Below the pieces are notes generated by a model. It did not search any database and was not told the origin of the DNA. It saw nothing but the letters and a program-made list of their open reading frames with translations. Shown in pieces: positions 15,164 through 21,515 of a stretch of DNA of 22,228 nucleotides (the stretch's first letter is position 1; every line of letters begins with the position of its first letter). The position numbers and the translations under genes were made by a program. The stretch is from JAEUSE01 sp964648985 (GTDB taxonomy: Bacteria; Patescibacteriota; Doudnabacteria; UBA920). The stretch spans positions 1-22,228 of the forward strand of contig CAZYMS010000021.1 of NCBI GenBank assembly GCA_964648985.1, in the 5' to 3' direction.

Positions 15164-15257
15164 TACGAATTGCACACGAATGCTACGAATAATTAAGAGC
15201 ACTGATAGTTATTGGTCCTTGTTCTGATTATTCGTGGCATTCGTGTGAGTATCCGTA
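15164..15257. repeat. Inverted repeat with CGAAT-type units in the LysM-ligA intergenic region
   Basis: The arms 15164-15193 and 15227-15257 are complementary over about 30 bases with a few mismatches. Each holds three ACGAAT-type units spaced about 9 to 11 bases apart. The 33-base centre is unrelated. It lies between the divergent LysM and ligA promoters. Confidence 0.8.
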
Positions 15258-15288
15258 GATTTGGGTCGCCTATATGACAAGAGAAATG

Positions 15289-15294
15289 TATAAT
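15289..15294 (+). promoter_or_regulatory. -10 element abutting ligA
   Basis: A perfect TATAAT at 15289-15294 lies 6 bases before the ATG at 15301, so transcription would start at the start codon, giving a leaderless message. It argues against the in-frame upstream ATGs at 15274 and 15286. A TG directly precedes the box; no good -35 is seen. Confidence 0.6.
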
Positions 15295-15300
15295 ACCTCT

Positions 15301-17364
15301 ATGACTAAGGCAGAAGCTAAAAAAAGAATATCTTTGTTAGAAGGGCAAATTGAGGAGTTGCGATATCGGTATCATGTCCTGAATGACCCGGCTGTAACCG
15401 ATGATGTAAAAGATTCTTTGGAGAAAGAACTTATAGAAATACAAAGCCAATTTCCCGATCTTATAGATGCAAACTCACCGACGAATCGAGTCGCGGGTAA
15501 ACCGTTGGATAAATTTGTGAAGGTTAGACATGAGAAGCGCATGCTTTCTTTGAATGATGCTTTTTCCAAGGAGGAGCTTCGCGCGTGGGATGCTCGTGCG
15601 AGAAAGATTTTGTCCGAGCCTTTATCGAACCCAAAGTCCAAATTTTCTTACTTTGCTGAGGTGAAACTGGATGGCTTGGCCGTGTCTTTAATTTATGAAG
15701 ACGGGCAGTTAGTGAGAGGGGCAACCAGAGGCGATGGATATATAGGCGAAGATATTACCCAAAATTTAAGAACGATACAATCTATTCCCTTGCGTCTCAG
15801 GGGTAAAAATATACCAGAACTTATCGAGGTCCGAGGCGAAGCAGTGATGAGTAGGCCTGTTTGGGAGGAGTTGAACGCAAAGCAGGCAGCCGCAGGCAAA
15901 GTGTTATTTGCCAATACTCGTAATGCAGCCGCAGGCAGTCTTCGACAGCTGGATCCTCAACTAACTGTCGAAAGAAAATTAGACTTCTTTGCTTATGATG
16001 TATCTCAAGTAAGCGGCGTCAGGCCTTTCGACGATCATTCGGGAGTTCATGCGTATATTCGCACTTTAGGTTTCAAAACATTAGAAAAGTGGGAGTGTGC
16101 AAGTAAAGAGCTTGCAGATATCGAAAATTTTATAGATAGATTTGAGGTGGTTCGTCCAAAATTACCTTATGGTACAGACGGTATTGTTGTGTATGTCGAT
16201 CAACTGGATTGGCATGAAGACACTGCGTTGGGAGTTGTTGGTAAGGCTCCTCGCTACGCTGTTGCCTACAAGTACGCTGCAGAAAAAGCTACTACCCAAT
16301 TGGTAGATATTTCGGTCAGGGTCGGCAGAACAGGGGTGCTGACTCCAGTGGCTCATTTTAAGCCTACAGTGGTGGCGGGTTCTACAGTGGCTAAAGCTAC
16401 GCTCCATAACATAGAACAAATAGAACGCCTCGGTTTAAAAATTGGTGACACAGTAGTTATTCAGAAAGCTGGGGACGTAATTCCGGAAGTGGTGGAAGTG
16501 TTGCCCAAACTCCGAACGGGCAAGGAGAAAAAGTTTCATATGCCAGAAACGTGTCCTGTGTGTGCCAGTTTGGTACAGCAACGAACGCAAGGGTCGCCCT
16601 TGCGCGGCGCAAAGGTGACCCTTGCGCCGACATCAGTTGCATTCTTCTGCACCAACCCTAAATGTCCAGCTAAAAATAGCCGCGGCATGCAACATTTTGT
16701 GAGCATTTTTGAAATTTACGAAATAGGCCCCAAAATACTCGACCGTTTCCAAGAGGAGGGGCTTATTAGTGACGCAGCAGATTTATTTACTCTGAAAAAA
16801 GAAGATATAGTGGGCATGGATCGGTTTGGAGAAAAGAGCGCGGAGAATATTGTGCAGTCTATTCACGATCATAAAAAGCAACCGTTAGCTCGGTTTTTAT
16901 TCGCACTCGGCATTCTCCATGTCGGCGAACAGACTGCAGAAGACCTGGCTAAACAATTCCATACGTTAGATGCGCTTATGCAAGCGACCGAAGAGCAAAT
17001 TAATTCTGTACAAAACATCGGTCCCGTTGTTGCCAACAGCGTCCATGACTATTTTCACACAAAAGAAAACACACAGTACGTTCAGAAGTTATTAAAGAAC
17101 GGAGTAAGTATTGAACCCTACAAGCTACAAGCTACAAGCTACAAGCTTTCCGGTAAGACCTTCGTCATTACCGGCACCTTGGAGACCATGTCCCGCGACG
17201 AAGCAAAAAAGAAAATTAAGGCTTTGGGAGGAAAAACAGCTGAGTCTGTTTCTAAAAATACTGATTACGTAGTAATTGGTGCTGAGCCAGGTTCTAAAGT
17301 AAAAAAGGCTGAACAGCTGGGTGTTGCCATGTTAGACGAGCAAAATTTTTTAAGCCTCTTATAG
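15301..17364 (+). CDS. ligA: NAD-dependent DNA ligase LigA
   Basis: LigA seals nicks in replication and repair using NAD+. From the ATG at 15301 the product is 687 residues. The Ia domain is N-terminal, the adenylated lysine is Lys122 in KLDG, and the nucleotidyltransferase motifs EVRGE and TDGIVV follow. The OB fold has VGRTGVLTPVA and KAGDVIPEV. The zinc finger cysteines are at about 418, 421, 450 and 455; the gap between the second and third is 28 residues, about 14 more than in typical LigA. Helix-hairpin-helix repeats and a C-terminal BRCT domain (GKTFVITGTL from about 618) complete it. Two repeat-derived stretches are in frame: the palindromes at 16586-16628 in the zinc finger and CTACAAG repeats at 17118-17145 in the linker before BRCT. 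Confidence 0.97.
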   Translation: MTKAEAKKRISLLEGQIEELRYRYHVLNDPAVTDDVKDSLEKELIEIQSQFPDLIDANSPTNRVAGKPLDKFVKVRHEKRMLSLNDAFSKEELRAWDARARKILSEPLSNPKSKFSYFAEVKLDGLAVSLIYEDGQLVRGATRGDGYIGEDITQNLRTIQSIPLRLRGKNIPELIEVRGEAVMSRPVWEELNAKQAAAGKVLFANTRNAAAGSLRQLDPQLTVERKLDFFAYDVSQVSGVRPFDDHSGVHAYIRTLGFKTLEKWECASKELADIENFIDRFEVVRPKLPYGTDGIVVYVDQLDWHEDTALGVVGKAPRYAVAYKYAAEKATTQLVDISVRVGRTGVLTPVAHFKPTVVAGSTVAKATLHNIEQIERLGLKIGDTVVIQKAGDVIPEVVEVLPKLRTGKEKKFHMPETCPVCASLVQQRTQGSPLRGAKVTLAPTSVAFFCTNPKCPAKNSRGMQHFVSIFEIYEIGPKILDRFQEEGLISDAADLFTLKKEDIVGMDRFGEKSAENIVQSIHDHKKQPLARFLFALGILHVGEQTAEDLAKQFHTLDALMQATEEQINSVQNIGPVVANSVHDYFHTKENTQYVQKLLKNGVSIEPYKLQATSYKLSGKTFVITGTLETMSRDEAKKKIKALGGKTAESVSKNTDYVVIGAEPGSKVKKAEQLGVAMLDEQNFLSLL
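16586..16628. repeat. Double palindrome inserted in frame in the ligA zinc finger
   Basis: Bases 16586-16604 form a perfect 8-bp hairpin with a 3-base loop (arms CGCAAGGG and CCCTTGCG). Bases 16606-16628 form a related hairpin (outer arms GGCGCAA and TTGCGCC, then GGT and ACC with one mismatch). Together they span 43 bases and encode the extra, roughly 14-residue stretch in the zinc finger (TQGSPLRGAKVTLAPT). Confidence 0.8.
17118..17145 (+). repeat. Four perfect CTACAAG heptamers inside ligA
   Basis: CTACAAG is repeated four times without error, followed by CTT. Read in frame, three heptamers make a 7-residue peptide period and the region encodes YKLQATSYKLS, between the helix-hairpin-helix region and the BRCT domain. 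Confidence 0.95.
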
Positions 17365-17367
17365 ACT

Positions 17368-18879
17368 ATGTTGAGGCAGTATCTAAGAGAGCCAAGTCGG
17401 ATTGGTGCTGCAATTGGGACTGTAGTAAACAGTCAGTACAGTATCTGGGCAGTACTTTGCCTTGCTCTTATTTTGCGAGTGATAGGCCTGCGCAATATTT
17501 ACTATGGGTTTACCGGCGAGCTATATCGAGATTTGCTCGTAGTGCACCATTTTATTGCGTATGGCGACTGGCCGCTCTTGGGGCCCATGGGTTCTGTGGG
17601 GGGTTATTATTTCGGGCCGGCGTACTATTATCTTTTGGCGCCGTTTGTCTGGTTGGCTAATCTAAATCCCATAGGTGCAATAGTTGCATCGGGATTTTTT
17701 TCTGTATTCACCGTATATATAGTGTATGGACTCGTTAACCTGTGGGCTGGCCAGCGAAGCATAGCCTTATTAGCTGCCTTTTTACTCAGTATTTCTACCC
17801 GCGATATACAGAACTCCTACTATGTATCTAACCCTAACTTTCTCCCGTTTTTTACTGTTTTACTCTTGTATGCACTCACGCATATAGCACTGCAGCCAAA
17901 GACCATACAGTGGTGGTTTATTGCTGGTATTGCCTTTGGAATCGCTACGCAGCTGCATGTTGTTGCGCTGGTCGTACTGTCTTTGATCGGGATTACTGCA
18001 CTCATTGTATATAAGTTATACAGACATGTATGGTACGTCATGTGTGGACTATTTGCGTTTTTCTTAACCTACACTCCATATCTGTACTACGAATGCACTC
18101 ATGGTTTTGCAAATATACACCGTCTGATGCAGGTCGGTGGTAGTTCATATGGATTCGTGCCAAAGGCACAATCGCTTATGGTATTATTGGAGTTTTGGAT
18201 TAGCACTCTTTTTCTTAAAAACGATTTATTTACTTTTTTTAATGTACATTCAGGATTTTATATTTTCAGTATTGTTTGCGCTGCAACGATTGGGCTTGCT
18301 GCATATGTATATACTAGAAAGGTAAAGGGTGTAGAATTACTGAATAAGCGCGGCCTTTTCTTTGTCGTAGCCTGGTCACTTGCCGGTCTTATGGTATTTT
18401 GGTGGTATCAGTCTTCTGTCCAGTTTTTCTATTTGTTAATCTTGTGGCCTTTACCAGTTATTGTGCTCACCTGTATGTATGCGCACATATGGACGGTGCA
18501 TCGCACCTGGCTAGGGGTTTTGTTAATGGCATATATTCTTGTCCAAGCCGTACAGCTTAGATATCTTTATTCTTCTCTACACGAACCCGCGTATAGCCAC
18601 GGGCATCTGCTCCAGGTATTTAAAGATATAGACGCTCGTGCTAGAGGGCAATCATATATAATTATAAGTCCGAATGCGGATGTTAATATGCTTCGGTATT
18701 ACACTGAGCTAGCTCAGGGTCGCCCATACCGAGGAGTCTTTGGGGCACATAGCATATATAATGTTCATTTGAAGACGGAAGTAGCTCGTTTGCCATTTAA
18801 TTCTGCACAGTACGTACTAGAAGATTCATATAGTATAGACTTTGTATATGTGGAGCGTTACATTCGTAAAAACAACTAA
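17368..18879 (+). CDS. GT-C type membrane glycosyltransferase, paralog 1
   Basis: The 503-residue product has roughly ten to twelve membrane helices. Near the N-terminus, in the first extracytoplasmic loop, it has GELYRD at 50-55 and GPMGSVGGYYFGPAYYYLL at 72-90. An acidic motif in this loop (DE or E..D) is the usual catalytic site of GT-C enzymes such as the GT39/GT83 PMT and ArnT families, which use polyprenyl-phosphate sugars. Other marks shared with the next gene are YVSNPNF, FGIATQLH and a YE..HGF segment. It starts 3 bases after the ligA stop, and the next gene overlaps its end by 32 bases. Substrate and acceptor cannot be told from sequence. Confidence 0.8.
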   Translation: MLRQYLREPSRIGAAIGTVVNSQYSIWAVLCLALILRVIGLRNIYYGFTGELYRDLLVVHHFIAYGDWPLLGPMGSVGGYYFGPAYYYLLAPFVWLANLNPIGAIVASGFFSVFTVYIVYGLVNLWAGQRSIALLAAFLLSISTRDIQNSYYVSNPNFLPFFTVLLLYALTHIALQPKTIQWWFIAGIAFGIATQLHVVALVVLSLIGITALIVYKLYRHVWYVMCGLFAFFLTYTPYLYYECTHGFANIHRLMQVGGSSYGFVPKAQSLMVLLEFWISTLFLKNDLFTFFNVHSGFYIFSIVCAATIGLAAYVYTRKVKGVELLNKRGLFFVVAWSLAGLMVFWWYQSSVQFFYLLILWPLPVIVLTCMYAHIWTVHRTWLGVLLMAYILVQAVQLRYLYSSLHEPAYSHGHLLQVFKDIDARARGQSYIIISPNADVNMLRYYTELAQGRPYRGVFGAHSIYNVHLKTEVARLPFNSAQYVLEDSYSIDFVYVERYIRKNN

Positions 18880-20068
18880 AGAATATTTTTTTCGTTATTG
18901 GTGGGTTGCTGCCTTAGTCTTGCTGGGTGGTGGTCTGGCTTTTGCATTTCCTCACTTATTTCACTCAGTGTATCCTTTAGATGAGCTGTATCGGGATCTA
19001 TCAGTAGTTACACGTATGAAAGCGGGCACCTATCCTCTGCTTGGGCCACCGGCGTCGATTGGAGGAATCTATTTTGGCCCCGTGTACTATTATTTACTCT
19101 ATCTTGGCGCACTTGTTACCGGGTTTTCCTTATACGGCCTGCTTTTGGTAGGGTGGGGTATTTGGTGCCTTACTGGTGTCGTTTTATTATATGTTACCTG
19201 GCATTGGTATAAGGACCCGTCTGTGGTGTGTGTTGTGGCGGGTCTATATGGATTTTCCATTTTAACATTCCAACTGTCACAGTATGTTTCAAATCCAAAC
19301 TTTGTACCTTTGTGTGCTTTGTTATTCTTTTATAGCGTTGAGCGCAGTATGCATTTGTTGCCGGGAGAGAGGTATGGTTGGATTTTGCTCGCCGCTATAA
19401 GTTTTGGGGCTGGTACGCAGCTTCATGCGGCAGCGTGTATTGGTATGGTTGCTGCCGGGCTAGTAAGTCTAAAATGGCTTAGGCCAAGAATAATGGAGTA
19501 TGGTATTGGTTTATTAGTTATAACAAGCATGTATGTTCCGTATATATCCTACGAATACATACATGGTTTTCCGAATGCGCGTGGCCTGCTGACCCTACTT
19601 ACGGGGCCGCATCTCTACATTTCTTTTTTCGATCGCGTACTTGGATATATACAGTTTTGGGTTAGTACCGTGCTTTCTACCCATGGTTTTTTTAATGTAC
19701 TCGGGCTAAGTAGTAAATACTTTTTTGTTATATTTGTGTGTGCCCTTTGTGTTATACCGTTTCTGGTTCATCTCAATAAACGAGCGCTTTGTCCTGCCCC
19801 GCAGGTTTTCCGGCCTTTAAACAGCGCACAGACCGTTATGCGGATATGGTTTTTGGTTCCCTCAATAATATATCTACTACCAATTGGGACATTGGGTGGT
19901 CTTCAAATATATTATTACGTATTGTTTATGCCTTTGGCATTTATCCTGGGTGCCTATTATATAGTATTTTTTTGGAGGCAAGGGTGGCGACTAGTGATTA
20001 GCTATGTTGTGGTCCTTCTTGTAGCGCTGACTTTTTATCAGCAGTGGCTCTACCATGTAGTGACTTAA
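18848..20068 (+). CDS. GT-C type membrane glycosyltransferase, paralog 2
   Basis: From the ATG at 18848 the product is 406 residues, about 100 shorter than its upstream paralog, mainly because the C-terminal soluble region is missing. It has about ten membrane helices. The first-loop motif is DELYRD at 45-50, a fuller DE pair than paralog 1, followed by GPPASIGGIYFGPVYYYLL at 66-84. YVSNPNF, FGAGTQLH and a YE..HGF segment recur in the same order as in paralog 1, so the two arose by tandem duplication. The start overlaps the previous gene by 32 bases, implying coupled translation. The pair may act as a heteromeric enzyme or on successive sugars. Confidence 0.8.
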   Translation: MWSVTFVKTTKEYFFRYWWVAALVLLGGGLAFAFPHLFHSVYPLDELYRDLSVVTRMKAGTYPLLGPPASIGGIYFGPVYYYLLYLGALVTGFSLYGLLLVGWGIWCLTGVVLLYVTWHWYKDPSVVCVVAGLYGFSILTFQLSQYVSNPNFVPLCALLFFYSVERSMHLLPGERYGWILLAAISFGAGTQLHAAACIGMVAAGLVSLKWLRPRIMEYGIGLLVITSMYVPYISYEYIHGFPNARGLLTLLTGPHLYISFFDRVLGYIQFWVSTVLSTHGFFNVLGLSSKYFFVIFVCALCVIPFLVHLNKRALCPAPQVFRPLNSAQTVMRIWFLVPSIIYLLPIGTLGGLQIYYYVLFMPLAFILGAYYIVFFWRQGWRLVISYVVVLLVALTFYQQWLYHVVT

Positions 20069-20141
20069 TAAGGGGGTGGAAATTATCCTTCTTTTCAGTT
20101 AGTATATCTGAGCAATTAGCGAGTCAGTGGTGGTAATGAAC

Positions 20142-20843
20142 ATGGAAGAAATACATATACCGAAACATGTTGCCATAATTCCCGATGGTAATCGTCGCTG
20201 GGCGAAGGCGCGGGGATTGGACCCCTGGAAAGGTCACGAAGAGGGCACAAAAATGTTTGAAGAGGTAAGCGAGGCCGCATTTCGGGCGGGTATATCGTAT
20301 TTCACATTTTGGGCCGCCTCCGAAGATAATTTAAAAAGCCGTCCTAAATTGGAAATCTCTGCGCTCATGTTTCTTATAGACAGGTATTTGTCTACAGAGG
20401 CAGCTTTGGAGCGGTTTCTGAAAGATGAAGTACGGGTTCGCGTACTTGGTCGTTGGCAAGAGCTTATCCCTAAAGAAAGTGTTCATAAGGGTATAGAGAA
20501 CTTGCAACAACGGACCAACCATTTTACTGCTCGCAACCTAACCATTTTGCTTGGCTATGATGGCCAAAGCGAAATGATTGCAGCTCTTAACCATCTTGCG
20601 GTAACAAAGCAGGTGGTGGACGCAGCTACGCTTCGTGCTGCGTTGTGGACAGCGGATTTACCACCCGTGGATTTAGTTATACGTACAGGTGGAGAGCCTC
20701 ATTGGTCGGCCGGTTTCATGATGTGGCATGTGGCGAATAGCCAACTCTATTTTACGGAAAAACTCTGGCCAGATTTTAATACAAAAGAACTGGAAAAGGC
20801 GTTCGAAGACTATAAAACCAGGCCCCGTCGGTTTGGTAAATAA
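20142..20843 (+). CDS. uppS: Polyprenyl diphosphate synthase UppS (cis-prenyltransferase)
   Basis: UppS condenses isopentenyl diphosphate units into the undecaprenyl carrier lipid used for cell-wall and glycan assembly. From the ATG at 20142 the product is 233 residues, normal for the family; ATG 20136 or GTG 20127 are alternatives, and GGTGG at 20129-20133 fits 20142 best. The signature HVAIIPDGNRRWAKARG holds catalytic Asp15. FWAASEDNLKSRP matches the FSxENWxRP region. The C-terminal motif reads RTGGEPHWSAGFMMW (181-195) rather than the usual RTGGEHRISNFLLW, so one conserved basic residue seems displaced. LYFTEKLWPDF and the ending RRFG are typical. It follows two GT-C genes likely to use its polyprenyl product. 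Confidence 0.95.
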   Translation: MEEIHIPKHVAIIPDGNRRWAKARGLDPWKGHEEGTKMFEEVSEAAFRAGISYFTFWAASEDNLKSRPKLEISALMFLIDRYLSTEAALERFLKDEVRVRVLGRWQELIPKESVHKGIENLQQRTNHFTARNLTILLGYDGQSEMIAALNHLAVTKQVVDAATLRAALWTADLPPVDLVIRTGGEPHWSAGFMMWHVANSQLYFTEKLWPDFNTKELEKAFEDYKTRPRRFGK

Positions 20844-20855
20844 AGATTTTTTTGT

Positions 20856-20868
20856 TAGCTTGTAGCTA
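20856..20868. repeat. Single palindromic heptamer remnant after uppS
   Basis: TAGCTTGTAGCTA on the plus strand reads TAGCTACAAGCTA on the minus strand, that is, one CTACAAG unit with flanks, as in the ligA repeat. It may be a seed or remnant of that element. Because it is short, chance is possible. Confidence 0.4.
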
Positions 20869-20924
20869 TTGACTTTGCTTATTTAAGCCTCTAAATAATC
20901 AAAATTTTGCTTTTTGCTTTTCTC

Positions 20925-20953
20925 TTGACAACAATTTACATATAGAGTAAGAT
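20925..20953 (+). promoter_or_regulatory. Strong promoter upstream of 23S rRNA
   Basis: A perfect TTGACA at 20925-20930 and TAAGAT at 20948-20953 are separated by 17 bases. Transcription would start near 20960. It is the best promoter in the 671 bases before the rRNA, so it probably drives the 23S gene, a short RNA ending at 21057, or both. Confidence 0.7.
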
Positions 20954-20959
20954 TGATTT

Positions 20960-21057
20960 ACCGAAATTTTCGCATATTCATGAGTAACTACACAAATTCC
21001 TAACACCTACCTGCGGTCACTCTTGTTGATTGACTATACCGCGGACGCGGTTTTTTT
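20960..21057 (+). ncRNA. Possible short RNA or attenuated rRNA leader
   Basis: The promoter at 20925-20953 and the terminator at 21038-21057 bracket a region of about 98 bases with no plausible gene. It would be released as a short RNA unless an antitermination mechanism lets polymerase pass into the 23S gene. No known RNA family is recognised by eye. Confidence 0.3.
21038..21057 (+). terminator. Terminator-like hairpin inside the 23S leader
   Basis: ACCGC-GGAC-GCGGT forms a compact G+C-rich stem followed by seven T (21051-21057). It lies about 80 bases after the strong promoter and 460 bases before the rRNA. Confidence 0.7.
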
Positions 21058-21208
21058 GTGGCTCAATTGCTGAAAATTACATTAAAAATTTGATTATTTG
21101 CAGGCACATACTTACTGCTACACGGATGCGGCGGCCATTCCAATTTACTTTGGGAATACAGGTATCAGCTTTTCTGGTGGGCAGTAGCTATGTGGATGTA
21201 AAACTAAG

Positions 21209-21285
21209 AGTAATAAGTGAACAGTAATAAGTGATTAGATTTTCTAACTACTCATTACTCACTGCTAATTACTTCTTACTTACTC
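21209..21285. repeat. Heptamer-repeat quasi-palindrome, copy A
   Basis: The left arm has units AGTAATA, AGTGAAC, AGTAATA, AGTGATT. After the centre ATTTTCT the right arm has AACTACT, CATTACT, CACTGCT, AATTACT, TCTTACT, complementary in type. It shares its centre and much of its arms with copy B at 21411-21475. Confidence 0.9.
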
Positions 21286-21313
21286 CAAGTACTTTAATAA
21301 ATGAATAGTGGTA

Positions 21314-21340
21314 GTTTACTCTCTAACCAAGAGAGTGAAC
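21314..21340 (+). other. Hairpin in the 23S leader
   Basis: Ten-bp arms 21314-21323 and 21331-21340 (one G-U pair) enclose a 7-base loop. There is no T-run, so this is more likely an RNA processing or structural element than a terminator. Confidence 0.6.
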
Positions 21341-21410
21341 ACTGAAAAGTTCAAATAACGAGAATAAGTAGAACATTGAGTCTAGATAGAACGCAATTGT
21401 TGGTATCAGA

Positions 21411-21475
21411 AGTAATAAGCGCACAGTAATAAGTGGTTAGATTTTCTAACTACTAATTACTAACGACTAATTACT
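21411..21475. repeat. Heptamer-repeat quasi-palindrome, copy B
   Basis: The units are AGTAATA, AGCGCAC, AGTAATA, AGTGGTT, centre ATTTTCT, then AACTACT, AATTACT, AACGACT, AATTACT. It matches copy A in unit order and centre, but the right arm is one unit shorter and several units differ. It ends about 40 bases before the 23S gene. Confidence 0.9.
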
Positions 21476-21515
21476 ATACCTGGTAGTTACCAATTGCTAG
21501 TCAACAACATTGATA

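Larger units (their letters stand above)
20869..21515. other. Gene-free leader region before 23S rRNA
   Basis: About 650 bases contain no convincing protein gene and no 16S rRNA or tRNA. They hold a strong promoter (20925-20953), a terminator-like hairpin (21038-21057), two copies of an AGTAATA-type heptamer palindrome (21209-21285 and 21411-21475), and a hairpin at 21314-21340 with 10-bp arms. The stretch 21341-21410 resembles a ribosomal spacer in texture. It is read as the 23S leader plus repeats. Confidence 0.6.

Noticed and set aside
17118..17145. CRISPR-like repeat array
   Set aside because: The units are 7 bases long and contiguous with no spacers; none of the repeat loci has CRISPR geometry, and no cas genes are present.
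20980..21003. Short leader peptide MSNYTNS in the rRNA leader
   Set aside because: It is seven codons with no ribosome site and no codon bias suggesting attenuation; chance is the simplest explanation.
21058..21208. tRNA gene in the 23S leader
   Set aside because: No TpsiC-arm motif or cloverleaf could be built by eye on either strand.
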